Part shown: one piece after another, positions 8,172 to 16,970 of the stretch | Layout: the number at the start of each line of letters is the position of its first letter | Numbering within the stretch: position 1 is the first letter of the stretch | Assembly (NCBI GenBank): GCA_964613745.1 | Contig: CAZTJA010000014.1 | Coordinates: forward strand, 1 to 43,320 | Origin: CAZTJA01 sp964613745 | GTDB taxonomy: Bacteria; Desulfobacterota; Desulfomonilia; Desulfomonilales; Desulfomonilaceae | DNA: 43,320 nt | Reading direction: 5' to 3' | Notes under the pieces: generated by a model | Databases searched by the model: none | The model's input: the letters and a program-made list of their open reading frames with translations, nothing else | Told to the model about the DNA's origin: nothing | Translations under genes and position numbers: made by a program

Positions 8172-9680
8172 ATGGGTAGCGCTATTTTCCTTATGCTGAT
8201 TCTCTTCTTTATGCTCATGCTGATCTTTTGGCTTTTTGTCAGCAGGTATAAGAGATGCCCGTCCAACCGAATTCTGGTCATTTACGGCAGCACTGGAAAA
8301 GGTGCCGCCAAATGCGTTCACGGTGGCGCCGCTTTTGTGTGGCCGGTGTTGCAGTCGTTTTCTTGGCTTGAGTTAGAACCCTTCGTGGTGCCTATCGAAT
8401 TGACCAGCGCACTCTCCCGAGAAAACATTAGAGTCTCAGTTCCGACAACCGTTACTGCAGCAATCAGCACCGATGAGGGCATTATGCAGAATGCGGCGGT
8501 GAGGCTCCTGGGTCAAAGTATGGATGATGTCAAAAAGCAGGCCCAGGATATCATTCTGGGTCAAATGCGAGCGGTTATTGCAACGATGCAGATCGAAGAG
8601 ATAAACCGTGACCGTCAGGCCTTTATGGCTAAGGTGAATGAAGCGGTCTCTGTGGAACTTGAAAAGATTGGATTACAGGTCATAAATGTCAATATTAAGG
8701 ATATTGAGGACGACAGCGGATATATTCAAGCTTTAGGTCGGAAAGCGGCCGCTGAGGCCATCAATCAAGCCCTAATTGATGTTGCCGAACAGGAGAAGCT
8801 TGGGAAAATCGGCGTTGCTGAACGAGATCGAGATCAGCGTAAAGCAGTAGCAGGGGCCAATTCCGAGGCATCGATCGGGGAGGCGGAAGCCGAGAGGGAC
8901 AAGAGGTCCGCGATAGCGGCCGCAAACGCCACGGCTTCGATAGGTGAAGCTCAGGCGGAAAGGGACCGAAGGCAGCAAACCTCCGTTTTGGATGCTCAGG
9001 CCGTTGAGACGGAAACCAACGCAAATGCCAGTAAAGCAGGCTTTCAAGCAGGACAAAAGGTGGCCGAAGAAGAAGCTCGAGCCCGGGGTCAAGCTGCTGC
9101 CGAAAAAGCTGACGGTTCTATTCGAGCATCTCGCGAAGAAGCTCAAAAGGTTGCTGAAGAAGCAAAGGGTCGCAGAGAGCAGGCAAGATTATATGCGGAG
9201 ATAGTTGTGCCTGCGGATGCAGCAAAACAGAAGGCTATCGTCGAGGCCGAAGCGGAAAAACAGCGACAAATTTTGATAGCATCCGCTGAAGCTGAAGCGG
9301 TGTTATTGAAAATGGAGGCTGAAGCCAAAGGTACTCAATCTGTTTTGGATGGGAAAGCCGCCGGTTATAAATCACTCGTCGAAGCTTGCAACAACGATCC
9401 TTCCGTTACGGCAGCTCTATTACTCGTGGAGAAATTTACCGAAATTGCAAAGATTCAGACGGATGCGGTGAAGAACCTGCCGTTGGAGAAACTGATTGTG
9501 TGGGACAGCGGAGGCAATGGCGGAGTATCGGATTTAGGGAAGAAATTGATGGGTGTTGTGCCGCCTATGCATGAATTGGCAAGGATGGCCGGATTGGAAC
9601 TCCCTGAATATTTGGGAAAAACCACGCTGACTTCGAAGCCCATGGAAATCACCAAGACGGAAACGGCAAAAAAAAGTTAA
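8172..9680 (+). CDS. Flotillin-like SPFH/Band 7 protein
   Basis: 502 aa. An N-terminal hydrophobic anchor (about 3-24) is followed by an SPFH/Band 7 domain (about 40-200), with the typical GLQVINVNIKDIEDDSGYIQALGRKAAAEAINQA transition, and then a long Ala/Glu-rich coiled coil (about 200-400). Within the coil, an AERDxxxR unit recurs at about residues 216, 240 and 262 with GxASIGEA phrases. The C-terminal part (about 400-502) is the oligomerisation region. Flotillins scaffold lipid microdomains at the inner membrane. Start ATG at 8172 is preceded by GAAAGGAA, a good ribosome site. It follows the NfeD-like gene as in the yuaF-floT operon of Bacillus. Confidence 0.93.
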   Translation: MGSAIFLMLILFFMLMLIFWLFVSRYKRCPSNRILVIYGSTGKGAAKCVHGGAAFVWPVLQSFSWLELEPFVVPIELTSALSRENIRVSVPTTVTAAISTDEGIMQNAAVRLLGQSMDDVKKQAQDIILGQMRAVIATMQIEEINRDRQAFMAKVNEAVSVELEKIGLQVINVNIKDIEDDSGYIQALGRKAAAEAINQALIDVAEQEKLGKIGVAERDRDQRKAVAGANSEASIGEAEAERDKRSAIAAANATASIGEAQAERDRRQQTSVLDAQAVETETNANASKAGFQAGQKVAEEEARARGQAAAEKADGSIRASREEAQKVAEEAKGRREQARLYAEIVVPADAAKQKAIVEAEAEKQRQILIASAEAEAVLLKMEAEAKGTQSVLDGKAAGYKSLVEACNNDPSVTAALLLVEKFTEIAKIQTDAVKNLPLEKLIVWDSGGNGGVSDLGKKLMGVVPPMHELARMAGLELPEYLGKTTLTSKPMEITKTETAKKS

Positions 9681-9761
9681 TACAATGACCCAAACGTTTT
9701 CAGGTTCCATTTTTGTGATTAACATCTACTTACGATATGGAGAATTTCGTGAAAGGAGCGG

Positions 9762-10268
9762 ATGGTGAGCGACAAGCTTATAAAGATATTCGAGTATGCC
9801 CTTAACCAGGAGAAAACGGGCATGAGTTTTTTCAAAAGCTCTTTGGACCGAATGGGCATAGGAGCTGCCGTTTCGGCATTTGAAAAGCTCATTCAAGAGG
9901 AACAGAGGCATATAAGTTTTCTGAACTCCATTATAAGTAATTTACGGGAATCAGGAGAGATCAAGTTGGACGAAACCATCACTGAATCTGTTTCAGGAAC
10001 AAACTTTTTTGATGAAAGAGCCAAAAAAGAATTTCTTGAACAATGTTTAGAAGGGTCCATGGTGCCTGATGTAACCGTCTTCAATACCGCATGGCTGATT
10101 GAGAAGGATTTGAGTGAGTTCTACGCGGACATGGCATCGAAAACCGAAGGTCCTGCTAAGGACGCATTACAGATGCTTTCCAAATGGGAACACGAACACG
10201 AGAAATTTTTCAGGGAATATCGCGATCAGCTGAACAAAGTCTATTCTCAGATGCCTTGGGGCGGTTGA
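9762..10268 (+). CDS. Ferritin-like di-iron family protein (rubrerythrin-type helix bundle)
   Basis: 168 aa. A predicted four-helix bundle with carboxylate/histidine pairs in the order expected for a di-iron ferritin-like fold: EYALNQEKTG, EEQRH (an ExxH pair), EKDLSEFY and a final EHEHEKFF. There is no C-terminal rubredoxin CxxC domain, so it is a short stand-alone member. It probably handles iron or peroxide in the cytoplasm of an anaerobe; the substrate cannot be read from sequence. ATG at 9762 is preceded by AAAGGAG. The SagB-type gene begins eight bases after its stop, so the two are very likely co-transcribed. Confidence 0.85.
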   Translation: MVSDKLIKIFEYALNQEKTGMSFFKSSLDRMGIGAAVSAFEKLIQEEQRHISFLNSIISNLRESGEIKLDETITESVSGTNFFDERAKKEFLEQCLEGSMVPDVTVFNTAWLIEKDLSEFYADMASKTEGPAKDALQMLSKWEHEHEKFFREYRDQLNKVYSQMPWGG

Positions 10269-10276
10269 TCTTAAAA

Positions 10277-11767
10277 ATGACCTCAATCGAGTACCACAAT
10301 AAAACCTCTTACAATCGAAACCGCATGTCAGGGCATCACCTGGATTGGTACAATCAGCCTTCCGTGTTTAAGATGTACGAAGGTTTCGAGCGTCTGGAGT
10401 TACCGATTTGTTCGGAATGGCCCAAGACTGATCATGACGAACTTTTTTTTACGAACGTAACGGGTGCTCCGACCCGGAAAGTTGATCTTCAAGTTCTCGC
10501 CGAAATCTTTCAACTGACGCATTCCATCACCGCTCGCTCAAAGCAAGGAGGGCAGGAATTTTATTTCAGGAGTGTAGCGTCGGCGGGGGCATTGTATCCT
10601 TTTGAAATGTACATGTACTGTGCGGGATTACCCGATGTCGAGCAAGGCCTGTACTACCACGATGTTGCTCATCAACACTTGGTGCGTCTCAGACGAGGAA
10701 GGTTGCGCACCGAGCCTGTTCATCTCCTGACTCGCACCCCGGACACTCCTCCGTCCCTGATGATCATATTAACTTCCATTTTTTATCGAAGTTCCTGGAA
10801 ATACAGGGACAGAGCGTACAGGTACCACCTTCTGGATACCGGCCATTTTCTCGAGAACCTCGTTCAAGCTCTGAATCTGTTTCGTGTACAGCATACAATA
10901 CACTATGATTTCAATGATACCGAACTGAATGAATGCTTAGGAATAGACCCATTAAAAGAAAGAAGCCTCGTAGCAGTTTGTATTCCCGGCGATTCACTGG
11001 AACACGAAAATGACTCGACTAACCCCGTAGACGATTCAGATCTGAGGAAGTACTCCGGAACCGCAGCAAAGGAAGAGAATTATTCCACAATTTTGGAAGC
11101 CTATGAAGAGTCGGAAGGAAATATCACGGCTTCCGCCAAGGGTTCCGCATTGAGGCAAATTGACCTAAAAGCTCAAGGAAATCAGCTTTTTTCGCAAAAC
11201 CGCCTCGGTTCCGTGATGACCTATGCGGAATCCGTCTTTAAACGGAGATCATTACGGAATTATGTCCACGGCGAAATGGCTCCAAATGCAGTTGGCGGAC
11301 TCCTAAATCTGATTAGTGCGGACGCCGATTCGTTTGAGCATAGTCTTGACGAGACTCTCGTCTGTGGCTTCTTGGAAGGCAAAGGGTCAGGCATCGAGCC
11401 CGGTTTCTACTTGATAAATCGCAAAGAACGAACATTTGGTTATGTATGTCATGGAGACTTTGTTTCTCCTATGACTCGAATTTGCCTTGAACAGGACTGG
11501 CTTGCGAAATGCTCACTTCATTTCGTTTTTATTTCTGATCTTAAAGCGGTCCAGGAGAATTTTGGATCCCGTGGCTACAGATATGCGATGATTTCCGCAG
11601 GAAGACTGGGTCAACGACTTTATGTGGCTTGCACATCAATAAAACAGGGCGCTTGCGGAATAGGCGCGTTTTATGACTCTGAAGCTGCGAACTTGTTGGG
11701 GCTCGGTGAGTCAGGTAGAATGCTGTATCTCGTTGGGGCGGGCCCAATTAGAAAATGGACGTGGTGA
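10277..11767 (+). CDS. SagB-type nitroreductase-fold dehydrogenase, two tandem domains
   Basis: 496 aa from ATG at 10277, nine bases after the ferritin-like stop; an upstream in-frame ATG at 10184 lies inside that gene and is unlikely. There are two nitroreductase-like halves: about 25-250 (RSVASAGALYPFEMYMY, a typical SagB/ThcOx flavin pocket segment near residue 99) and about 319-496 (SVFKRRSLRNYVHGEMAP, then AGRLGQRLYVACTS and GIGAFYD). SagB-family enzymes use FMN to oxidise azoline rings in thiazole/oxazole peptides, but the tandem 'SagB family peptide dehydrogenase' type is common in genomes without such clusters. No YcaO or precursor peptide gene is visible next to it. The real substrate is unknown. 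Confidence 0.88.
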   Translation: MTSIEYHNKTSYNRNRMSGHHLDWYNQPSVFKMYEGFERLELPICSEWPKTDHDELFFTNVTGAPTRKVDLQVLAEIFQLTHSITARSKQGGQEFYFRSVASAGALYPFEMYMYCAGLPDVEQGLYYHDVAHQHLVRLRRGRLRTEPVHLLTRTPDTPPSLMIILTSIFYRSSWKYRDRAYRYHLLDTGHFLENLVQALNLFRVQHTIHYDFNDTELNECLGIDPLKERSLVAVCIPGDSLEHENDSTNPVDDSDLRKYSGTAAKEENYSTILEAYEESEGNITASAKGSALRQIDLKAQGNQLFSQNRLGSVMTYAESVFKRRSLRNYVHGEMAPNAVGGLLNLISADADSFEHSLDETLVCGFLEGKGSGIEPGFYLINRKERTFGYVCHGDFVSPMTRICLEQDWLAKCSLHFVFISDLKAVQENFGSRGYRYAMISAGRLGQRLYVACTSIKQGACGIGAFYDSEAANLLGLGESGRMLYLVGAGPIRKWTW

Positions 11768-11874
11768 CTGTACCGAAAGTTGATTACGATTCGAAAATCC
11801 GCCTTGTCGCTTGCTTTTAGCTTCATTGAACATCAATTCTCAGTTTTACAATGTTTACAAGTATACTCATCGCC

Positions 11875-11902
11875 TTGAATTTCCTATATATTCGGATAGA
11901 AT
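11875..11902 (+). promoter_or_regulatory. Candidate sigma70 promoter for hypF operon
   Basis: TTGAAT (11875-11880), a 16-base spacer, then TAGAAT (11897-11902), 31 bases before the hypF TTG start. The -35 matches 4/6 and the -10 5/6 of consensus. The surrounding 166-base gap is A+T-rich. No sigma54-type GG-N10-GC element was seen. Confidence 0.5.
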
Positions 11903-11933
11903 GTCTAGATCCGAATTATAAATAGGTAACCAC

Positions 11934-14267
11934 TTGTCACAGAGCGCGATTAACAAAACGTCCCGTAATAAGCGGATACGATTAGAAATACAGCTTTCAG
12001 GGATACTGCAAGGCATTGGGTTCCGTCCTACGGTATTTCGTTTGGCGTCGGAGCTGAATATAGGTGGCTGGGTACTGAATAGCTCTGACGGCGTCAAAAT
12101 GGAAATCGAGGGATTCACTGATTGTTGTGAGCTATTCATCAAGAGATTGAGAGAAGAGATTCCTAGCCCTGGGCGAATAGAAACTTACAAAGAAAGTAGA
12201 TTAGCGCCCTGCAATGATTATGAATTTCGCATTGTGGAAAGTATTGGTGGAAAAAGGGGCATAACCCCGATTCCCCCGGACGTTGCAGTGTGTAGACATT
12301 GCCTCACGGACCTTTTTAATCCTCATAACAGGCGATACCTTTATCCTTTTACCACATGCACCTTGTGTGGCCCGCGGTTTAGTGTAGTGAGATCGTTTCC
12401 ATACGATCGTAGCCGGACCAGCATGGCCGATTTCAAGATGTGTCCGGAATGTGAAAGAGAATACTCGAATCCGTTCGACCGCAGATTCCATTCACAGACG
12501 AATTCGTGTTCCAAGTGTGGCCCAAGGCTCACACTTACCGACTCAACGGGTACTCCTATTTGTTGCGATCCCATTAAAGGAACAATTGAATATCTTAGGT
12601 CCGGAAAGATCGTTGCAATAAAAGGAATTGGTGGATTTCATCTCGCTTGCAACGCCCTGGATTTTAATGCAGTCGATACGCTCAGGACCAGAAAAGGCCG
12701 TGGAGAAAAACCTTTTGCGGTTATGGCAAAAGATATCAGCAAAGCGCGTGAATTTTGCCGTATCGACAGCATTGAAGAGGAGCTTTTAATGTCCCCGCTT
12801 TCACCTATTGTTTTATTAGAGCGGGGCAATAGACGAGCAGCCTCCAATGTCGCTCCCGGTGTCGGGACCTTGGGCTTGATGCTGCCATATTCACCTCTGC
12901 ATCATCTGTTGTTCAACTATCCGGAAATTGATAAAACCGATGGCCTTGAGTTGCTTGTAATGACCTCGGCGAACAGATCCGAAGAGCCCATAGTCAAGGA
13001 CAACATTGAAGCTTTTGAGCGGCTTGGGGATCTCGTTGACGCAATACTGTACCATGACCGGGAAATAGTGCAGAGAGCCGATGATTCGATTTTTCGAGTC
13101 ATTGCAGGAAAGCCCGTGGTGATTAGAAGATCGAGGGGCTTGGTTCCAGAGACTTTAAAGGTTTCACCCGATTCGGAATTGTTTGAGCCGGTTATTCTCG
13201 GGACCGGCGGTGATCTTAAGAATGCTCCTGCAATTTTTATGGGCGGCAGAATCGTACCAGGCCCTCACGTTGGAGACCTTGCATCGCCTATAGCGCAGGA
13301 TTTTTTCGGCAAGTCAGTGTCCACTTTAACGGAATACCTGGAGGCAACACCCAGAATTGCCGCCATCGATCCGCATCCTGAGTATTTCAGCAGCAATTTC
13401 TCGGATCAGGCCGGGATGGAGACTGTACGCGTGTACCATCATCATGCTCATGCAGCAGGACTCTTAGCCGAGCATGGTCTAGATGGGCCGGCTATCGTCG
13501 CAACCTTCGATGGAACCGGATTTGGAGTGGATGGAACAATTTGGGGTGGTGAGTTCCTTCTATGCGACTTGAAGAATTTTACTCGTGTGGCCTTTTTTGC
13601 TCCATTTCATCTGACGGGCGGCGAATCGGGTATCCGAGAACCAATAAGGATTGCCGCGGGATTGCTCGCTCATAATTTTCTTTTACCGCAAGAATTCGAG
13701 AGTCTGTTTGAAGACCACGGGAAAAATGTTTCGTACTGGCTGAAAGCGGCGGCAAAGGGCATAAACTCTCCCATGACTTCGTCTGCAGGTCGTCTTTTCG
13801 ATGCAGCCGCTGCGGTGATCGGCTTTAAAAGGAAGATCAATTATGAAGGACAGGCCGCCATGTGGCTGGAGTCGCTTGCCGATACACGGGAGTTGAGTGA
13901 ATATGGATATAAGATACTGAAATCCGAAGTGTGGCAAATAGATTCACACTCATTGATTCGAGCCGTAGCTCGTGACATTATGAGCGGCGTTTCTCCCGGA
14001 ATTGTTTCAGCCAAGTTTCACAATACGATCGCACGAGTTACCGTGGACATCCTCAGGGAATTAGCCGACAAGTATTCTATTCAGTTGATCGGCATTTCCG
14101 GCGGTTGTTTTCAAAACAGGTTGCTGACCGAGAGAATCGTTGAATATTTGGCCGGATCCGATCTGACGCTGCTTACACACGGAGCGGTGCCTCCTAATGA
14201 CGGCGGCCTTGCAATAGGCCAAGTAGTGGTCGCGTTAAAAACAATGAACTGCAGAACCGAGGAATAA
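11934..14267 (+). CDS. hypF: Hydrogenase maturation carbamoyltransferase HypF
   Basis: 777 aa, the usual HypF length. Domain order: acylphosphatase-like (about 15-105, with GILQGIGFRPTVFRLA), two zinc-finger units (CRHCLTDLFNP with CTLCGPRFS, then CPECEREYSNP with CSKCGPRL), a YrdC-like domain (KGIGGFHLACNA), and a Kae1/HypF C-terminal domain (YHHHAHAAGLLAEHG, GGCFQNRLL, PPNDGGLAIGQ). HypF turns carbamoyl phosphate into the carbamoyl group that HypE dehydrates to cyanide for the NiFe site. The start is TTG at 11934, because a stop lies five codons upstream and no ATG fits; AGGT lies nearby. It is first in hypF-hypC-hypD-hypE. Confidence 0.97.
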   Translation: MSQSAINKTSRNKRIRLEIQLSGILQGIGFRPTVFRLASELNIGGWVLNSSDGVKMEIEGFTDCCELFIKRLREEIPSPGRIETYKESRLAPCNDYEFRIVESIGGKRGITPIPPDVAVCRHCLTDLFNPHNRRYLYPFTTCTLCGPRFSVVRSFPYDRSRTSMADFKMCPECEREYSNPFDRRFHSQTNSCSKCGPRLTLTDSTGTPICCDPIKGTIEYLRSGKIVAIKGIGGFHLACNALDFNAVDTLRTRKGRGEKPFAVMAKDISKAREFCRIDSIEEELLMSPLSPIVLLERGNRRAASNVAPGVGTLGLMLPYSPLHHLLFNYPEIDKTDGLELLVMTSANRSEEPIVKDNIEAFERLGDLVDAILYHDREIVQRADDSIFRVIAGKPVVIRRSRGLVPETLKVSPDSELFEPVILGTGGDLKNAPAIFMGGRIVPGPHVGDLASPIAQDFFGKSVSTLTEYLEATPRIAAIDPHPEYFSSNFSDQAGMETVRVYHHHAHAAGLLAEHGLDGPAIVATFDGTGFGVDGTIWGGEFLLCDLKNFTRVAFFAPFHLTGGESGIREPIRIAAGLLAHNFLLPQEFESLFEDHGKNVSYWLKAAAKGINSPMTSSAGRLFDAAAAVIGFKRKINYEGQAAMWLESLADTRELSEYGYKILKSEVWQIDSHSLIRAVARDIMSGVSPGIVSAKFHNTIARVTVDILRELADKYSIQLIGISGGCFQNRLLTERIVEYLAGSDLTLLTHGAVPPNDGGLAIGQVVVALKTMNCRTEE

Positions 14268-14269
14268 TA

Positions 14270-14509
14270 ATGTGTTTAGCTGTTCCTATGAAGCTCACGG
14301 AAATTGTGGGTGAAGGTGTTGGCCGAGTTGATACCGGAGGAGTCAAGACGGAAGTGAGCCTCATGATGGTTCCTCATGCAAAAATAGGGGATTACCTGAT
14401 TATTCATGCGGGTTTCGGAATAGAGGTTCTCGACAATTCGGAAGCTGATGAGAGAATTAAGATATTTCATGAACTAGCGGAAGCAACTGCCGGTTTGGAG
14501 GATAATTGA
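14270..14509 (+). CDS. hypC: Hydrogenase assembly chaperone HypC
   Basis: 79 aa, the normal length. The N-terminal MCLAVPMKL carries the invariant Cys2 that carries the Fe(CN)2CO unit and contacts HypD; the OB-like core ends with GDYLIIHAGFGIEVLD, the family signature. ATG at 14270 lies two bases after the hypF stop, so translation is probably coupled. Its stop overlaps the start of hypD by four bases (TTGA). HypC shuttles between HypD and the hydrogenase large-subunit precursor, which is not encoded in this window. Confidence 0.97.
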   Translation: MCLAVPMKLTEIVGEGVGRVDTGGVKTEVSLMMVPHAKIGDYLIIHAGFGIEVLDNSEADERIKIFHELAEATAGLEDN

Positions 14510-15585
14510 AGGCGACAGTAGAGAACCGAGCAGCCCGGTCATTAATTAATGAAATCAATGCGCATGCTCTGAAAGCCGGCAGAATCCTGAAATTCATGGA
14601 AGTCTGCGGAACTCATACCATGGCCGTCCACGCGGCAGGTTTAAAATCCGTATTCCCGGAAAACGTCAAACTCGTTTCAGGTCCGGGGTGCCCAGTGTGC
14701 GTGACGGAAAAAAAGTTTATTGATCACTCAATTCTCGTTGCTCGACGCTACGACGCCTGCCTGGTGACGTTTGGTGATCTGCTTCGAGTCCCAGGGTCTT
14801 TGGGGAGTCTTTCCCAGTTCAGATCGGAAGGTGGTTCGGTAAAGATTATTTATTCGCCCATGGATTCTCTTGCAATCGCCAAAGAGCATGGCTCTAAACC
14901 GGTCGTTTTTTTGGGAGTGGGCTTTGAAACGACAATTCCGACAATTGCAGCAACGGTGAAGAGTGCGGCTGCACAGAACATACAAAATTTTTACGTGCTG
15001 CCTGCTTTTAAAACCATTCATGAGCCGTTGAAGACTTTAGCCGATAAACAAGATTTGGATGGATTTCTCTTACCCGGCCATGTTTCCGCAATACTTGGCT
15101 CCGACTCATTCGGCTACTTAGTCCGGGACTTCCGAAAACCCGGTGTTGTGGCAGGATTTGAACCTTTGGACATTTTGCTGGCGATGAAGGACTTGGTGCG
15201 GATCACCGTTTCGGGATGTCCGGAGATCGTAAACGATTACAGGCGGGTTGTGCGGGACAAGGGAAATGAGACTGCGCAGACAATTATTTACGACGTGTTC
15301 GAACCTGCGGACGCATCATGGCGCGGATTGGGAATAATACCCGACAGCGGCTTACGTTTCGGTCCAAGGTATGAAGCATTTGATGCCGGTGTGAAGTTCC
15401 CGGTGGAAGTTCCCGATTCCCAGGATGATCCAAGGTGCAAATGCGCCGCCATAATTACGGGAAGTAAAACGCCAAACCAATGTGGACTGTTTGGGCGAGA
15501 ATGCACTCCGGAAGAGCCGATCGGGCCGTGCATGGTTTCATCAGAAGGGACATGCGCCGCATATTACAAATACGGAGCGGCATGA
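14506..15585 (+). CDS. hypD: Hydrogenase iron-site scaffold HypD
   Basis: 359 aa. Contains EVCGTHTMAVHAAGL (the Cys that holds the Fe(CN)2CO unit), GPGCPVCV, and the C-terminal iron-sulfur Cys set KCAAIITGSKTPNQCGLFG followed by CTPE, GPCMVSSEGTC. HypD is a redox protein with a 4Fe-4S cluster on which the Fe(CN)2CO group is assembled with HypC. The start is TTG at 14506, overlapping the hypC stop; GGAGG at 14497-14501 lies four bases upstream and strongly supports this start. Its stop overlaps hypE (ATGA). Confidence 0.97.
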   Translation: MKATVENRAARSLINEINAHALKAGRILKFMEVCGTHTMAVHAAGLKSVFPENVKLVSGPGCPVCVTEKKFIDHSILVARRYDACLVTFGDLLRVPGSLGSLSQFRSEGGSVKIIYSPMDSLAIAKEHGSKPVVFLGVGFETTIPTIAATVKSAAAQNIQNFYVLPAFKTIHEPLKTLADKQDLDGFLLPGHVSAILGSDSFGYLVRDFRKPGVVAGFEPLDILLAMKDLVRITVSGCPEIVNDYRRVVRDKGNETAQTIIYDVFEPADASWRGLGIIPDSGLRFGPRYEAFDAGVKFPVEVPDSQDDPRCKCAAIITGSKTPNQCGLFGRECTPEEPIGPCMVSSEGTCAAYYKYGAA

Positions 15586-16607
15586 CAATGTCCGGATCAT
15601 CCGAAAAAACAGTTTTGATGGGACATGGCGGGGGGGGCAAGATGACCGGCCGCCTCATTCGTGATCTCATTTTGCCGAATCTCAATAGAGGAAGATTGGG
15701 GAAGCTCCCGGACTCGGTGGTTCTTGATAACTTCGGACAAAAATTGGCCTACACAACAGATTCTTTTGTTGTTTCACCTCTTTTCTTTCCAGGGGGAGAC
15801 ATCGGGTGTCTTGCAGTGCACGGCACATGTAACGATCTTGCCTGTTCCGGGGCCCGTCCGCATTTCTTGTCGTTGGGGATGATTCTTGAGGAAGGGTTTT
15901 CTATGGAAAAATTAGAGAGAATCATTCGATCCATTTCGGCTGCTGCAGATGAAGCAGGGGTAGAAATCGTGACCGGGGACACCAAAGTAGTGCCGAAGGG
16001 AAGTGCCGACGGCATTTTCCTGAATACTTCCGGAATCGGCAAAGTTGAATCTATGTTCCCTCTTGGAACGGATCAGATTGAAGCGGGTGATCTTGTACTT
16101 GTCAGCGGACCTGTAGGGAATCACGGACTCGCCGTCATGCTCAGCAGGGCGGAATTCTCTTTTGATTTCGAACTGAAATCGGATTCACAATCTATCTGGC
16201 CCATTGTGGAAAAGCTGATTGAACTCGGCCCCGGCTTAAAGTTTCTCAGAGATCCGACTCGCGGAGGGATTGCTGCAACCCTGAATGAGATAGCATCATC
16301 CAGCGGTAAAGAAATTGAGGTAGATGAGGCTTCGATTCCGGTCGACGAATCCGTAGCAATGGCTTCCGATATTCTCGGCATTGATCCCTTGCAAGCAGCT
16401 AACGAAGGGAAAGTAATCGCCGTGGTTTCGGCCGAGTGTAAGAATTCGGTTATAGAAAAGCTATCGGGGTTGAAACAGGCCGAAGGTTTTGCTTTTGTGG
16501 GGGGCATTTCCGAGAAAAATTCTTCTAAAGTAATTCTTAAAACTCGAATCGGCGGCCGGCGTGTCTTGGCCGAACCTTCCGGGGAACTCCTGCCAAGAAT
16601 TTGCTGA
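15582..16607 (+). CDS. hypE: Carbamoyl dehydratase HypE
   Basis: 341 aa from ATG at 15582, which overlaps the hypD stop (ATGA); GGAG is four bases upstream. An ATG at 15588 is equally in frame. Domain: AIRS/PurM-like N-terminal ATP-binding half (GHGGGGKMT, TTDSFVVSPLFFPGGDIG) and C-terminal half, ending in PRIC, the mobile Cys-containing tail that accepts the carbamoyl group from HypF and dehydrates it to thiocyanate. It completes the Fe-ligand pathway with HypF, HypC and HypD. The nickel-insertion genes hypA and hypB are not in this window. Confidence 0.97.
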   Translation: MTMSGSSEKTVLMGHGGGGKMTGRLIRDLILPNLNRGRLGKLPDSVVLDNFGQKLAYTTDSFVVSPLFFPGGDIGCLAVHGTCNDLACSGARPHFLSLGMILEEGFSMEKLERIIRSISAAADEAGVEIVTGDTKVVPKGSADGIFLNTSGIGKVESMFPLGTDQIEAGDLVLVSGPVGNHGLAVMLSRAEFSFDFELKSDSQSIWPIVEKLIELGPGLKFLRDPTRGGIAATLNEIASSSGKEIEVDEASIPVDESVAMASDILGIDPLQAANEGKVIAVVSAECKNSVIEKLSGLKQAEGFAFVGGISEKNSSKVILKTRIGGRRVLAEPSGELLPRIC

Positions 16608-16651
16608 TCACCTTTTCTTTTTGAAACTTTTGGTCGTTCATAAAAAACAAA

Positions 16652-16672
16652 AGCCCGTCTATTAGACGGGCT
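16652..16672 (-). terminator. Rho-independent terminator (minus-strand orientation)
   Basis: A perfect 10-bp inverted repeat, AGCCCGTCTA and TAGACGGGCT around a single base. Read on the minus strand, the second arm runs into TTTTGTTTTTTATG, a strong U-tract. It lies about 300 bases past the stop of the outer-membrane protein gene; it may also reduce read-through from hypE. Confidence 0.75.
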
Positions 16673-16766
16673 ATATAAGAAGCGGCACATTCCGCATTGA
16701 ATCTCAGTTTGTTTTTGGGAGATCGATAAGAGCCCCCAGCGGCATCGGTCTCACGTTTGAAAATAA

Positions 16767-16815
16767 AGCCCGACCGATAGGGTCGAGCTGGGAGACGCCG
16801 TCATGCGGTCGGGCT
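16767..16815 (-). terminator. Long hairpin downstream of the outer-membrane protein gene (terminator-like)
   Basis: Arms AGCCCGACCG (16767-16776) and CGGTCGGGCT (16806-16815) are perfect 10-bp complements with a 29-base loop. On the minus strand the stem is followed by TTATTTTC, so it can act as terminator of the minus-strand gene at 16971. A competing shorter stem (CGACC 16771-16775 with GGTCG 16781-16785) and a possible GTCTC/GAGAC pairing (16748-16752 with 16793-16797) make the region richer than a simple terminator. Confidence 0.55.
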
Positions 16816-16970
16816 CACAAAAAACAGGTCATTTTGAAATTGGGTGAAATGCCCCAGTGTATACGCCTGGTCAATTCGGAATTCGATTGTTTTACCAATT
16901 TTTCCGTCTTTCCGAATTTTGTTATCATGACTTTCCCCAATTTCGATGACCTACCCAAATTCTTAGCTAC

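Larger units (their letters stand above)
16608..16970. other. 363-base intergenic region after hypE with two hairpins
   Basis: Between the convergent hypE and the outer-membrane protein gene. It contains two strong inverted repeats listed separately, A+T-rich stretches on both sides, and no credible reading frame. Both hairpins are followed by T-rich sequence only when read on the minus strand. The plus strand has no clear terminator of its own for hypE. Confidence 0.7.

Noticed and set aside
10184..10276. Longer N-terminus for the SagB-type protein
   Set aside because: It lies inside the ferritin-like gene in another frame and adds residues without similarity to the family.
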